Assembly: GCF_030127105.1 (NCBI RefSeq)
Contig: NZ_CP126161.1
Span: forward strand, 248,001-312,000
Reading direction: 5' to 3'
DNA from: Haloarcula pelagica
GTDB lineage: Archaea > Halobacteriota > Halobacteria > Halobacteriales > Haloarculaceae
Length of the DNA: 64,000 nucleotides
The position numbers were made by a program, and so were the translations under genes. Shown here piece by piece: positions 24,497-32,287 of the stretch. Each line of letters starts with the position of its first letter. Position 1 is the first letter of the stretch. Under the pieces are notes generated by a model. It was not told the DNA's origin. It made no database searches and saw nothing but the letters and a program-made list of their open reading frames with translations.

Positions 24497-25256
24497 GCAG
24501 CGCAAGGGCGCGACGATGATCCCGAGCCGTGTCGGCCCGCCGGTCACGGAGATCGACGGCATCGGCGACCTGCAGTCCCGGATGAAAGACTGCGACGACA
24601 TCCGCGACTGGTCGTTCCTGCTGAACGACTACATCCAGTGGGGGAACAACAGCAAGGTCAGCAAGTACGTCGGGATCTTCAACCTCGGCGCCGCTCACGA
24701 CTGTCCCAACCGCTGGACCGAGCGCTGTCAGGTTGACGGCGACGAGTGCTACGCCGTCGTCGACGAAAAGCGATACGACTACGTGCTGGCGTACTTCCGC
24801 CGGCAGGAGTACCTCTGGGACTGCCTGGACGCACAGACCTTCGCCGAGGCCTTCCTCGCGATCGTCGATCGGAAGCACTCGGTGGAGGCACGAGCGCTGA
24901 AGTTCTCCCAGGCCGGGGACGTTCGACACGAGGCAGACATCCGGAAGATCGACCGCATCGCGCAGCTGCTCGATGACGCCGGCGCCGACGTCGAGGTCTT
25001 CCTGTACAGCGCGAGCTCGCATCTGGACTGGTCCGACGCCGAGCACATCACCGTCAACCAGTCCAACGACCAGCGCCAGTACGGCGACCGCCGGTACCGG
25101 GCAGTCGACTCTGCCGCCGAGATCCGCGACGAAGAGGTCTGGTGTCCGTACGACCGGGAGAAGCGCGAGGGCGTCCCGCTCGACGAGCGGACGAAGTGTG
25201 GCGAGTGCTCGGCGTGTATCGTCGAGGACGGCCCCGATGTGGCGGTGGTAAAATGA
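24486..25256 (+). CDS. GP88-like protein
   Basis: 256 residues; ATG 24486 overlaps the previous gene. Conserved features are SKYVGIFNLGAAHDCPNRW...CQVDGDECYAVVDEKRY, an R-x-LKFSQAGDVR segment (about 136-147), the EVFLYSASS strand, and the C-terminal CGECSAC pair. This order (Cys triad, 'GD' segment, 'Y[TS]' strand, Cys end) matches the phage GP88 family, whose function is unknown but whose Cys layout suggests a metal cluster. It is the largest cysteine protein of the operon. The family call is from memory of the motif, without an alignment. Confidence 0.55.
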   Translation: MASKQRKGATMIPSRVGPPVTEIDGIGDLQSRMKDCDDIRDWSFLLNDYIQWGNNSKVSKYVGIFNLGAAHDCPNRWTERCQVDGDECYAVVDEKRYDYVLAYFRRQEYLWDCLDAQTFAEAFLAIVDRKHSVEARALKFSQAGDVRHEADIRKIDRIAQLLDDAGADVEVFLYSASSHLDWSDAEHITVNQSNDQRQYGDRRYRAVDSAAEIRDEEVWCPYDREKREGVPLDERTKCGECSACIVEDGPDVAVVK

Positions 25257-25483
25257 GCCTCGACGGTTGCTACATCCTGGAGGCCAGCGTCAACCACATC
25301 GAGTCCGGGCTCGGACAGTACATCCCGCTGTGCGGGGCCGACCTGGATCCCGCGGAGGTTGACCGCGTGGAGTACTGGTCGTCCGATGAGGGGTGGGAGC
25401 AGTCACACGAGTACTTCTGCAACGACTGTCACTCCGTCGCGAACCGCCGAGCCGTCGAGGGAAACGGAGGTGCGCTGTCGTGA
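25253..25483 (+). CDS. Small Cys-containing protein, 76 aa
   Basis: ATG 25253 overlaps the GP88-like stop (ATGA). It begins MSLDGCYILEASVNH. YIPLCGADLD and YFCNDCHSVAN give one zinc-knuckle with three Cys and a His. Small acidic, no TM. Function unknown; possibly works with the preceding GP88-like protein. Confidence 0.55.
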   Translation: MSLDGCYILEASVNHIESGLGQYIPLCGADLDPAEVDRVEYWSSDEGWEQSHEYFCNDCHSVANRRAVEGNGGALS

Positions 25484-25698
25484 GTCCCCAAGGCGACACC
25501 TACGACGTCGACGATCCCGGCGTCGCGAAGGCCGAGGGCGAGAGCTGGGAGGACGTCGCCGATCGGCGACCCGCGCCCGAATCCTGCCCGGCATGTCACG
25601 TCGTTGGCGACGGTGACGAGGTCCTGGCCCACGGTCAGCGCTGGTGTGCGAACGGCGACTGCGACGTCGTCTCCTACCGGGAGGGTGAGACCGCATGA
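25480..25698 (+). CDS. Small zinc-ribbon protein, 72 aa
   Basis: GTG 25480 overlaps the previous TGA. CPACHVVGDGDEV followed by WCANGDCDVVSY is a typical two-pair zinc ribbon. The N-terminus is acidic (YDVDDPGVAKAEGESWEDVA). Such ribbons often bind nucleic acid. No named family. Confidence 0.6.
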   Translation: MSPQGDTYDVDDPGVAKAEGESWEDVADRRPAPESCPACHVVGDGDEVLAHGQRWCANGDCDVVSYREGETA

Positions 25699-25925
25699 CG
25701 GTCCGCCCACCGGTCGAGAGCCGCCCGGACCGTGAGGGGCTCAGTCCGCTCGTCTGGGACATGCAACGCCGGGTTGTGGCCGCTGGCAACCACATGCAGG
25801 CCGAGGGCTGTCACGTCCCGCCTGGGGCCGTCCTGGAGGGCTACGACCGAGCGCTCCATCCCTGGATGCACGGCCGGCGAGCAGCTGACCTCGTCGAGCG
25901 AGCGCGGGAGGTGTTGGGACTGTGA
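25695..25925 (+). CDS. Hypothetical protein, 76 aa
   Basis: ATG overlaps the ribbon-gene stop. The protein is mostly helical with WDMQRRVVAAGNHMQAEGCHVPPGAVLEGYDRAL, and ends in a basic helix RAADLVERAREVLGL. No TM, one Cys. ATG-overlap coupling with the ParB-domain gene suggests joint expression. Function unknown. Confidence 0.55.
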   Translation: MTVRPPVESRPDREGLSPLVWDMQRRVVAAGNHMQAEGCHVPPGAVLEGYDRALHPWMHGRRAADLVERAREVLGL

Positions 25926-27343
25926 GCAACCCGTTCAACGACGCGCTGGACTGGGCCCTGCAGGGCAAGCGCGTCCGGGTCCACACGGATCACGGCGTCC
26001 TCGAGGGGTGGGTCGATCGCGTCCATCACTCCCGCGGGAGTCTCATCCTGCACGACTGCTACGACGAGAGTCGCGACGCCGAGATCGGGTCGGCGTTCGT
26101 CCGGACCGCGCAGTCCGTGCAGGTCCTCAAGCCCCGCAAGCGCATCGAGTTCCGCGCCGTCGACGGGTTGGAGCCGCACCCGGCCCACCCCGACGACTTC
26201 GAGCCCAAGGACGCCGTCCTCCGGCGCTGCTACCGCAACCAGTTCGCGGGGAGCTATCCTGTCGTCCGCGAGGACGGCACGATCATCAACGGCCACAAGC
26301 GTGTCGCAGCTGCGCGACTGGCCGGGATGGACAAGCACCCCGTCGAAGTCGTCGATGTCACCGACGACCAGGCCGACGAGCTGTTCGCACTCGCCCACCG
26401 CGGGACCGAACTCGAAGAAGCGGCGCTTGCGAACGGCGCCGACGACGAGAACGACGACGCCGACGCGTCGGTCGACGAGGAGGCCGGCGGCGGCCAGGAG
26501 GACACCGATGTCGTCGACGGGGGCGACGAGCCGGATGACGACGAGGTCCAGGACGAAGAGGAGGACGACGACCTCGACGACGATCTGGCCTGCGACGTCG
26601 ACGGCTGTGACTTTACGACCGACTCCGAGCGCGGTCTGGCGATCCACGAAGCCCGGTCACATGATGACGACTCCGACAGCGAGGGGGGGCCCGGCATGGC
26701 AGGTGACATCGCCGACCTCCTGGAGGAACACGGCGAGCTCCCCAGCAGCGAGATTGAACTGTTGCTTGAAACGTCGTCGGGCCACTACCGGAACGTCCTT
26801 TCGAAGATGCAACGCGACGGGCGTGTCGAGTCTCGGAAGGATCCCGAGGACAAGCGCCGGAACCTATACCGACTTGCCGACGACGTCGACAAGGAGGAGA
26901 GCGAGGACGACGTCGACGACGACCAGGAAGACGAGCATCGCGTCGGCGACCCGGTCGAGGAGCCCGACGACGATACCGACCCAGTCTGGTGTGGCGTCTG
27001 TGGCGACGGTCCCTGGGACCAGCCCCGCGACCTCGCGACGCATCACGGGAAGATGCACGACGCCGACGACCCGGTCCCGCTGGATCACGAACCTGACGAC
27101 TCCGAGCTCGTCGACCCTACGGGCGGGGGCGATACCGCCGTCCAGGAACGGCTCCCGGATGACGTCTCCGAAGAGGACGTTCACGATGTCGTCGACGATC
27201 ACGGCCCGAACGGCTACCTGGGCGAGATCGCCGAAGATCTCGGGATGGCTGAGGGGGCGACTAGGACTGTCCTGGTGAAGCTCGGTCGCTACGCGGACAC
27301 AGTCGACGCCAGTGGCCCGAAAATCGGAGGTGAAGAGGCGTGA
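25922..27343 (+). CDS. LSM-ParB-zinc finger-wHTH fusion protein
   Basis: 473 residues in clear modules. An LSM-like beta domain (about 15-70, VRVHTDHGVLEGWVDRV) is followed by a ParB N-domain-like part (about 75-160) with VREDGTIINGHKRVAAARLAG. An acidic linker leads to a C2H2 finger (C224, C229, H242, H247), a winged helix (about 259-318), a second C2H2 finger (C357, C360, H374, H379) and a C-terminal HTH (about 416-462). ParB-like domains bind nucleotide and DNA; this order suggests a virus DNA partition, silencing or regulatory protein. It is GTG-started and coupled on both sides. Confidence 0.7.
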   Translation: MSNPFNDALDWALQGKRVRVHTDHGVLEGWVDRVHHSRGSLILHDCYDESRDAEIGSAFVRTAQSVQVLKPRKRIEFRAVDGLEPHPAHPDDFEPKDAVLRRCYRNQFAGSYPVVREDGTIINGHKRVAAARLAGMDKHPVEVVDVTDDQADELFALAHRGTELEEAALANGADDENDDADASVDEEAGGGQEDTDVVDGGDEPDDDEVQDEEEDDDLDDDLACDVDGCDFTTDSERGLAIHEARSHDDDSDSEGGPGMAGDIADLLEEHGELPSSEIELLLETSSGHYRNVLSKMQRDGRVESRKDPEDKRRNLYRLADDVDKEESEDDVDDDQEDEHRVGDPVEEPDDDTDPVWCGVCGDGPWDQPRDLATHHGKMHDADDPVPLDHEPDDSELVDPTGGGDTAVQERLPDDVSEEDVHDVVDDHGPNGYLGEIAEDLGMAEGATRTVLVKLGRYADTVDASGPKIGGEEA

Positions 27344-27420
27344 CCCCCCAACAGACCGGGGTCGTCGTGCTCGCGATCGGCATCGCGAGTCTGCTGTTTG
27401 TCTGGCTGGTGATACCATGA
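27340..27420 (+). CDS. 26-residue single-TM microprotein
   Basis: GTG 27340 overlaps the previous TGA, and its TGA overlaps the next ATG. After six polar residues the peptide is one hydrophobic helix (GVVVLAIGIASLLFVWLVIP). The double overlap supports translation. It may anchor a partner in the membrane or act in exclusion; neither is shown. Confidence 0.5.
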   Translation: MTPQQTGVVVLAIGIASLLFVWLVIP

Positions 27421-27722
27421 TGCGACACGAGCGCGGCGAGTGGATGGACTGCATCCGCTGCCGTGGCACCGGTGAGTACGTCGAGTGTTACGACGACCTG
27501 TGTCACGCCCAGGACCGCTGTATGCACGGGAACAACACGTGCAAGCTCTGTGGTGGTCTCGGCCGGATCACCCGCGAACTGGCCGAGCGCTGGCGGAGTC
27601 GTGACGCCTTCGAGGCTGTCACGGCGCCGGCGCCGGACCTGCGGGCCCGCGGGAAACTACACCAGGCGGCTCGAGAGATCCGCGAGGACCCCGAACGATC
27701 GCTGGAGGAGGCTGATTTCTGA
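27417..27722 (+). CDS. DnaJ-type zinc-finger-like protein, 101 aa
   Basis: Start ATG 27417 (or 27420). The Cys pairs CIRCRGTGE and CKLCGGLGR match the CxxCxGxG repeats of DnaJ cysteine-rich domains, with a middle CYDDLCHAQDRC set. The C-terminus is a basic-acidic helix region. Such single domains occur in many phages, possibly as small chaperone-like factors. Confidence 0.6.
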   Translation: MMRHERGEWMDCIRCRGTGEYVECYDDLCHAQDRCMHGNNTCKLCGGLGRITRELAERWRSRDAFEAVTAPAPDLRARGKLHQAAREIREDPERSLEEADF

Positions 27723-27895
27723 TGACGCTACAACACGAGACTGAGGACCACTTCGACCGCATCGCGAGCGCACTGGAGGACCACCGCGACCAGCTGGAGG
27801 CCGTCGCCGAGAGCGACACGACGTTCGCTCCACGAGCGGAGGCGGCCCTGGAGTGGCTGGCCGAACACACCCAGGAGGACGACGATGGCGAGTAG
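27722..27895 (+). CDS. 57-residue acidic helical protein
   Basis: ATG overlaps the previous TGA. A two-helix pattern (HFDRIASALEDHRDQLEAVAE and PRAEAALEWLAEHTQ) with an acidic tail. It is the last gene of the early operon and ends two bases before the stop of the opposite-strand integrase gene. Function unknown. Confidence 0.6.
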   Translation: MTLQHETEDHFDRIASALEDHRDQLEAVAESDTTFAPRAEAALEWLAEHTQEDDDGE

Positions 27896-27896
27896 G

Positions 27897-29120
27897 TCAG
27901 TCCGTCTCGAACGCGATCCGGACGCCGGGGACGTCGTCGGTCATCTCCTTCAGATCCATCAGCGCCTCGGCGAGTTCGGGCTGCTCGGCGATCGCCGCCA
28001 TCATGTCCTGGTCCTGCGAGGAGGCCTCGCTGGCCGCAGCGGCCGACAGCGCCTGCCCACACCACATGCATCGGTCCTCCCGCTTGGGCGTCTCCCGGTC
28101 GCAGCGCGGGCAGTTCAGCGGCGCGAACTCGTTGCTGTCGTCCTCGTCGGCGACCTCGAGGCCCATCATCTGGGCGTACTCGTCACCGATGTCGTCGTCG
28201 AAGATCGCGGTGTAGCGGGCGACGGCGTCCGAGCCATGGGCCCGGCCCTGCCGGCGCTCGATGTGGCGGGCGTTCATTCCCTGCCGGCAGAGCCAGGCGA
28301 GGTTCGACTTTCGGAACGCGGTGGGAGTGACGTCCTTCTCGACGTCGACCCGATTGGCCGGTCGCTTGAACATGTCGAGATAGGACTGGTAGGAGAGTTG
28401 CTCGGCGCTGGAGAGCTTGCACCACAGCGGGTCGCCGGCGCCGCCGGGATGGTCCGAGAGCCAGCGGTTGACGTGGGGTGTCGACGGGATCAGGTCGACC
28501 GAGCGCTGGCCGGTCTTCCCGTCGACGCTGACGGTGAGTCCGTGGTCGGACTCGCTGATGTCGTCGACGGACAGCTCGTAGAGCTCGCCACCACGGAGTC
28601 CGGCGTCGAATTGGAGGGCTACCGCCGCCTCATCGCGAGCGTTCCGGCAGGCGTCGAGCATCGGCTCGACGTCGTCTTCCCAGCGGAGCATCTCGCTGGG
28701 GTCGGGCGAGGGGTCGTAGTCACGCGGGAGCGTGGAGTTGACCCAGTCGATGGACTGGGGCGGCTCGTCGCCGTTCTCGTCGGTGACACGCCGGCCGAAG
28801 ACCCGCAGCGCGACCCGGTAGTTCTGGTTCGTCTCGGGGGACTCGTCGAGGTCGTACTCGTCGTGGATCCAGCGGACGATATCCTCGGCGGCGTCGCGAT
28901 CGTCGAGAGCGTCGACGAGCGACGCCGGGGCGTGCTCGGCCATCCGGACGCAGTGTCTCAGCAGCTTCAGGTGCCGATGGTGACCGTACGTCTCCCGGAG
29001 GAGCTTCAGCTGGTCGCTGAACTCCATGAGGACCTCACGGTCGCGCTCGTCGTCGATCTCGCGCTCGCCTTCGCGGATCTTCTCGCGCAGCGTCGCGACA
29101 CCCTGTTCGGGATCGGGCAT
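27897..29120 (-). CDS. Tyrosine recombinase (integrase) with C-terminal zinc ribbon
   Basis: 407 residues. An N-terminal helical core-binding domain is followed by the catalytic domain. It holds R176 (AGLRGGEL), K202 (DGKTG), the second Arg R270 in TPTAFRKS, H295 (GRAHGSD) and the nucleophile Y303 (ARYTAIF). The usual His of HxxR is Thr here, as remembered for the halovirus SNJ2-type integrases. A zinc ribbon (C337, C340, C351, C354) ends the protein. It would catalyse site-specific integration and excision of this provirus. The gene lies at the right edge of the element. Confidence 0.9.
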   Translation of the reverse strand: MPDPEQGVATLREKIREGEREIDDERDREVLMEFSDQLKLLRETYGHHRHLKLLRHCVRMAEHAPASLVDALDDRDAAEDIVRWIHDEYDLDESPETNQNYRVALRVFGRRVTDENGDEPPQSIDWVNSTLPRDYDPSPDPSEMLRWEDDVEPMLDACRNARDEAAVALQFDAGLRGGELYELSVDDISESDHGLTVSVDGKTGQRSVDLIPSTPHVNRWLSDHPGGAGDPLWCKLSSAEQLSYQSYLDMFKRPANRVDVEKDVTPTAFRKSNLAWLCRQGMNARHIERRQGRAHGSDAVARYTAIFDDDIGDEYAQMMGLEVADEDDSNEFAPLNCPRCDRETPKREDRCMWCGQALSAAAASEASSQDQDMMAAIAEQPELAEALMDLKEMTDDVPGVRIAFETD

Positions 29121-29284
29121 ACCTCTACCTTTATTCGTTGGCTGTTAAGGGTTTGGCTGAAAGCGCACCCCTGGCTCTCCGTTTTACGTGCCGACGGTCA
29201 CCGAACAGCGCCCGATCTCCTCCGACGGACGAGACGGCGACATACCTTTATTTACCTCTCGAACACACGTCCAGTGTGTCCCCG
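29121..29284. other. Right junction of the provirus with the chromosome
   Basis: A 164-base gene-free stretch contains the integrase leader and a CTTTATTTA box (29246-29254) for the PRC-barrel gene. No tRNA 3' end, no direct repeat to other visible sequence and no attachment core were recognised. The left att partner is outside the window. Confidence 0.4.
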
Positions 29285-29524
29285 ATGCTTGCGAGTTCCC
29301 TCTCCGGAAAACAGGTGATGAGTACCGATGGACAACACGTCGGCCGTCTGCACAACATCACGATGGACACCGAGTCCGGGTCGCTGGAGTCGGTGATCGT
29401 CGAAACCGACCGGTCCGAGATCTTCGGCGTCGAACAGGGTCCGGACGGCCACATCGAGTTACCCGCGACCGTCCTCGAAGCCGTGCGGGATCACGTGATC
29501 ATCACGCCACCGACGACCGCCTGA
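29285..29524 (+). CDS. CdpB-like PRC-barrel protein
   Basis: 79 residues. The fold pattern LSGKQVMSTDGQHVGRLHNITMDTESGSLESVIVE matches single PRC-barrel proteins, which in haloarchaea include CdpB1/CdpB2, partners of SepF in cell division. It ends with VRDHVIITPP. A TATA-like CTTTATTTA box lies about 31-39 bases upstream. Several PRC-barrel paralogues exist in these organisms, so a cell-division role is only a suggestion. Confidence 0.65.
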   Translation: MLASSLSGKQVMSTDGQHVGRLHNITMDTESGSLESVIVETDRSEIFGVEQGPDGHIELPATVLEAVRDHVIITPPTTA

Positions 29525-29538
29525 GAGAGCGGCTGTCG

Positions 29539-29781
29539 CTACCCGCCGTGTTTCCGGTACCAGACACGTTCACCGACGGGTGAGTCGCCGTCGAGATTCA
29601 ATCGGCGGAGAACGAGGTCCCGGACGGCCAGCGTCACGACGAGTTCTACCGGGTCGCCGTCGGGCGGGCGAACCGTCACGTACCAGTGTCCGTCCCGTCG
29701 TTCGACGGCCTCGACGGTCCCGACCGACCACCGGTCGACGTGGTGGCTGGGCTCCCGCGCGTGGATTCGATCGTGGTTCAT
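29539..29781 (-). CDS. Small hypothetical protein downstream of the SDR gene
   Basis: 80 residues from ATG 29781, just after the SDR stop; probably co-transcribed. The fold is beta-rich with SVGTVEAVERRDGHWYVTVRPPDGDPVELVVTLAV then a helical RDLVLRRL and the end VGERVWYRKHGG, like a small SH3/PRC-type barrel. No name can be given. Confidence 0.6.
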   Translation of the reverse strand: MNHDRIHAREPSHHVDRWSVGTVEAVERRDGHWYVTVRPPDGDPVELVVTLAVRDLVLRRLNLDGDSPVGERVWYRKHGG

Positions 29782-29782
29782 C

Positions 29783-30712
29783 TCACTCTGTCCCGCCCGG
29801 TGGGTCCGTCCGAGCGAGCGGTTCGTCGATATCGAGAAGCTCCGCGCTGCGCTCCCAGAGCCGGCGGGCGGCAGCCGTGTCACGGGCAGCTTCCGACGGA
29901 GTGGTTGGCTGTTGCTCGCTGAAGTACCGTCCTGAGATGTCGGCGGTACGCGGCGAGACGCCGGCGAACAGTAACTCCGCCGCGCCGTCGGCGACCGACG
30001 TGACACCGGGGACCGCCTCCAGCGTCCGGACCAATTGCGGGATCGGCCCCGGCAGGAACCGACTGAACCCGCTGCCGGGGATCGCGCCGGGGTGGACGCT
30101 GTTCGAGGTGACCGCCCGGCCGGCGGCGTCGAGGCGCCGGGCCAGCTCCGCCGCGAAGAGGACGTTCGCGAGTTTCGAGTGACTGTAGGCCCAAAAGCCC
30201 GAGTAGTCGTCGACTCGCTGGACCCGCTCCAGATCCAGCGAGGGGCCGCGGTGTGCCCCCGACGCCGTCGTGACGACGCGTGCGCCCTCCCGGAGATGGT
30301 CGAGCAGCGTCGCCGTCAGGAGGTACGGACCGAGGTGGTTGACGTGGAACGTGTACTCGATACCGATGTCTGTCAGCCGTCCCTCGCGGAACAGGCCACC
30401 GGCGTTGTTGAACAGGATATCGATCCTGTCGGTCTCCTCGCGGACGGTCTCGGCGAGGTCACGGACCGCGGCCACGTCGGCGAAGTCGGCCGGGACGAAG
30501 GTCGCAGTAGTACCGGTCGCGGTCAGTTCGTCGACGACGGCGTGCCCGGCCGCCACGTCGCGCCCGTGGACGACGACGGCATCGGCACCGAGTCGCCCCA
30601 ACGCGAGGGCCGTCTCCCGCCCGATCCCGCTCGTCGATCCGGTGACGAGTGCCTGTATCCCGTCACAGTCGACATCCGCGACGCCCGCCAGCCGTTCCGG
30701 CAGTTTTCCCAT
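29783..30712 (-). CDS. Short-chain dehydrogenase/reductase (RDH-like)
   Basis: 309 residues from ATG 30712. The NAD(P)-binding motif TGSTSGIG, the NNAG segment, the catalytic YSHSK (Y-x3-K) with a preceding Ser, and the N-[HY]P-G turn (SVHPGAI) are all present. The acidic C-terminal end DEPLARTDPPGG is typical of halophile versions. Substrate not predictable; the pattern is nearest the retinol-dehydrogenase-like subgroup. The small gene at 29539 follows within the same transcript. Confidence 0.82.
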   Translation of the reverse strand: MGKLPERLAGVADVDCDGIQALVTGSTSGIGRETALALGRLGADAVVVHGRDVAAGHAVVDELTATGTTATFVPADFADVAAVRDLAETVREETDRIDILFNNAGGLFREGRLTDIGIEYTFHVNHLGPYLLTATLLDHLREGARVVTTASGAHRGPSLDLERVQRVDDYSGFWAYSHSKLANVLFAAELARRLDAAGRAVTSNSVHPGAIPGSGFSRFLPGPIPQLVRTLEAVPGVTSVADGAAELLFAGVSPRTADISGRYFSEQQPTTPSEAARDTAAARRLWERSAELLDIDEPLARTDPPGGTE

Positions 30713-30827
30713 ACCCTCGGAACGGGCTGGACGGATAAAACGGGTCGCGTCGGTCCACGTGGTCGGGACGCCCATCGGGTGCCACACAGGGCGAAGACCT
30801 ACTGTCGTGACGGCAGTAGACCGACGC

Positions 30828-31028
30828 ATGCCCTCCGATGGTCCACGGTCCGAACGGGCGATTCCGACCTACGTCGCCACCGTCGTCGGCGTGCTCGCGG
30901 TTGGCGTGCTCGTGTTCCGCAGTGCCCTGACAGGGGCCGGCCCGACTGTCGACGAGATCGTGTTCGTCCTCCTGGCCGTCACGCTCCCGATGACGATCGC
31001 CTATCGGCTGGCTCGCCGGTGGCGATAA
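30828..31028 (+). CDS. Small two-TM membrane protein
   Basis: 66 residues: a polar N-terminus, TM1 (YVATVVGVLAVGVLVF), a short loop with PTVDEI, TM2 (VFVLLAVTLPMTIAYRL) and a basic tail RRWR, the positive-inside end. Divergent from the SDR gene. Family unknown; such pairs are common in haloarchaea. Confidence 0.65.
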   Translation: MPSDGPRSERAIPTYVATVVGVLAVGVLVFRSALTGAGPTVDEIVFVLLAVTLPMTIAYRLARRWR

Positions 31029-31055
31029 CCGTGCCCGTGTCCCGGCTGTTCCAGT

Positions 31056-31238
31056 TCAGTCCTCCGCCCAGTAGTAGAGGGCTTCCCGTGGCGATCCACA
31101 GTCCGGACAGGCCCGTGGAAGCGCCGCGTGAAGCCGACCCAGTTCACCACAGACGGAACAGCGCCACATCCCGTAGGCCGTACCGGTGATATCCCGGTAT
31201 CGGATGGGGTGGCCGCCCGATTCCGTGACTGGAGTCAT
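31056..31238 (-). CDS. Rubredoxin-like zinc-ribbon protein
   Basis: 60 residues from ATG 31238. Two Cys pairs, CSVC and CPDC, spaced about 20 residues apart inside YGMWRCSVCGELGRLH, form a rubredoxin-type knuckle (zinc or iron). It is ATGA-coupled to the upstream gene at 31235. Electron transfer or structural zinc are both possible. Confidence 0.65.
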   Translation of the reverse strand: MTPVTESGGHPIRYRDITGTAYGMWRCSVCGELGRLHAALPRACPDCGSPREALYYWAED

Positions 31239-31492
31239 GCGTCGCCCTCCGACTGGTAGGGCTCGCCGACTGCGTTCCGGGGGAGTAGCGACCGGACAGT
31301 CAGTTCGAGGTCTTCGGCGTTCGTAAACGAGTCCGTGTCGGCGTCCTGGATCGTCTCGCCCAGGGTGACGGACCCGTCTGCGAGTTCGACGACGATATCG
31401 CCGTGGTCGGCCGCGACTTCTTCGGGTGTCGTGGGGTAGTCGAACGTCGAGAGGACCGCCGTAATCTCGGTGAGTTTGATCGGTTCGGTCAT
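31235..31492 (-). CDS. DUF5789-like small protein
   Basis: 85 residues. The pattern ITAVLSTFDYPTTPEEVAADHGDIVVELADGS and LPRNAVGEPYQSEG matches a widespread haloarchaeal family (DUF5789) with unknown function. The 'TFDYPTT' helix and the 'LPRxAVGEPYQSEG' end are the signature. It shares a transcript with the rubredoxin-like gene. Confidence 0.7.
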   Translation of the reverse strand: MTEPIKLTEITAVLSTFDYPTTPEEVAADHGDIVVELADGSVTLGETIQDADTDSFTNAEDLELTVRSLLPRNAVGEPYQSEGDA

Positions 31493-31669
31493 GACACTCG
31501 CTAGACGTGCGCTGACAGCATGAAGCTATCTGCGAGAGACGGGCCAGATACGGTATCGACGGCGGCGGAGTAGTCACCGTCTTCGTTCGTTCAGCGGGCC
31601 CCTGAACGCGATCGGCCGATAATCCGGCGGTGCATTACTACACCGGACTGCGGGTATCGCTGGAGTGTA

Positions 31670-32161
31670 ATGCGACTCAAACACCTCTTCGAGGACGACG
31701 ACGCAGTGTCGCCGGTCATCGGCGTCATCCTGATGGTCGCGATCACCGTGATCCTCGCGGCCGTCATCGCGTCGTTCGTGCTCGGCTTGGGAGATCAGAC
31801 ACAGCAGACAGCACCGCAGGCCAGTTTCGCCTTCGACTACGAGGCCGGTGTGGGGAACAGCGGGTACGGTGTGTTGACCGTGACACACGACGGCGGTGAC
31901 ACCATCGCCGCGAACACGCTGTACATCAGGGGGAGCGGGTTAGCGACCGACGGGAGCACTTCGGGGCTCTCGGCCAGTGACTTCGACATCGGCTCCGGGA
32001 CGGCCGGCGACTGGAGCACCGCCGGAGTCGGTTCCGAGGTGTCCGCCGGTACGAGCGTCGATGTCGCCGTCGAATCCAGCTACGATGTTCGGATCGTCTT
32101 CGAGGGCGCGAGCGGGGATACCTCCGCGACGCTCGGTCGGAGTGCCGGCCCGGACGCGTGA
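31670..32161 (+). CDS. Type IV pilin-like secreted protein
   Basis: 163 residues. The class III signal peptide ends with EDDDAVSPVIG, cleaved before A12, and is followed by the hydrophobic helix VILMVAITVILAAVIASFVLGL that drives pilus assembly. The mature domain is beta-rich (VLTVTHDGGDTIAANTLYI) with Gly/Ser/Thr runs. This is the haloarchaeal pilin architecture (DUF1628-type). Processing by PibD and assembly by a Pil system are expected. No pil assembly gene is adjacent. Confidence 0.85.
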   Translation: MRLKHLFEDDDAVSPVIGVILMVAITVILAAVIASFVLGLGDQTQQTAPQASFAFDYEAGVGNSGYGVLTVTHDGGDTIAANTLYIRGSGLATDGSTSGLSASDFDIGSGTAGDWSTAGVGSEVSAGTSVDVAVESSYDVRIVFEGASGDTSATLGRSAGPDA

Positions 32162-32287
32162 CCGACGACTCGGAGGGGAAGCCACGCCGGGACCGTCCCG
32201 GCCACGTCAGGCATCGTGCGGACAGCATCGATTCACACCGGTGGCTGTCGCGAAAGGCGTATTTTTCGTGAGGTGCTACCAACACAC

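Larger units (their letters stand above)
1..29120. mobile_element. Haloarchaeal tailed provirus, left end outside the window
   Basis: A continuous run of virus-type genes: HK97-fold capsid, head-tail connectors, tail tube, chaperone and tape measure on the + strand, then regulators, an Orc1/Cdc6 initiator, an early operon and a tyrosine recombinase at the right edge. Gene density is very high, with ATGA-type overlaps throughout. No sheath-like gene is visible, so a siphovirus-like tail is inferred. Terminase, portal and protease are expected left of position 1. The right boundary is placed just beyond the integrase; no tRNA or recognisable att repeat is present there, so the exact end is unknown. 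Confidence 0.9.

Noticed and set aside
27885-29318. A 477-codon + strand frame opposite the integrase
   Set aside because: The - strand frame has complete recombinase catalytic residues and a zinc ribbon. The + frame shows no domain.
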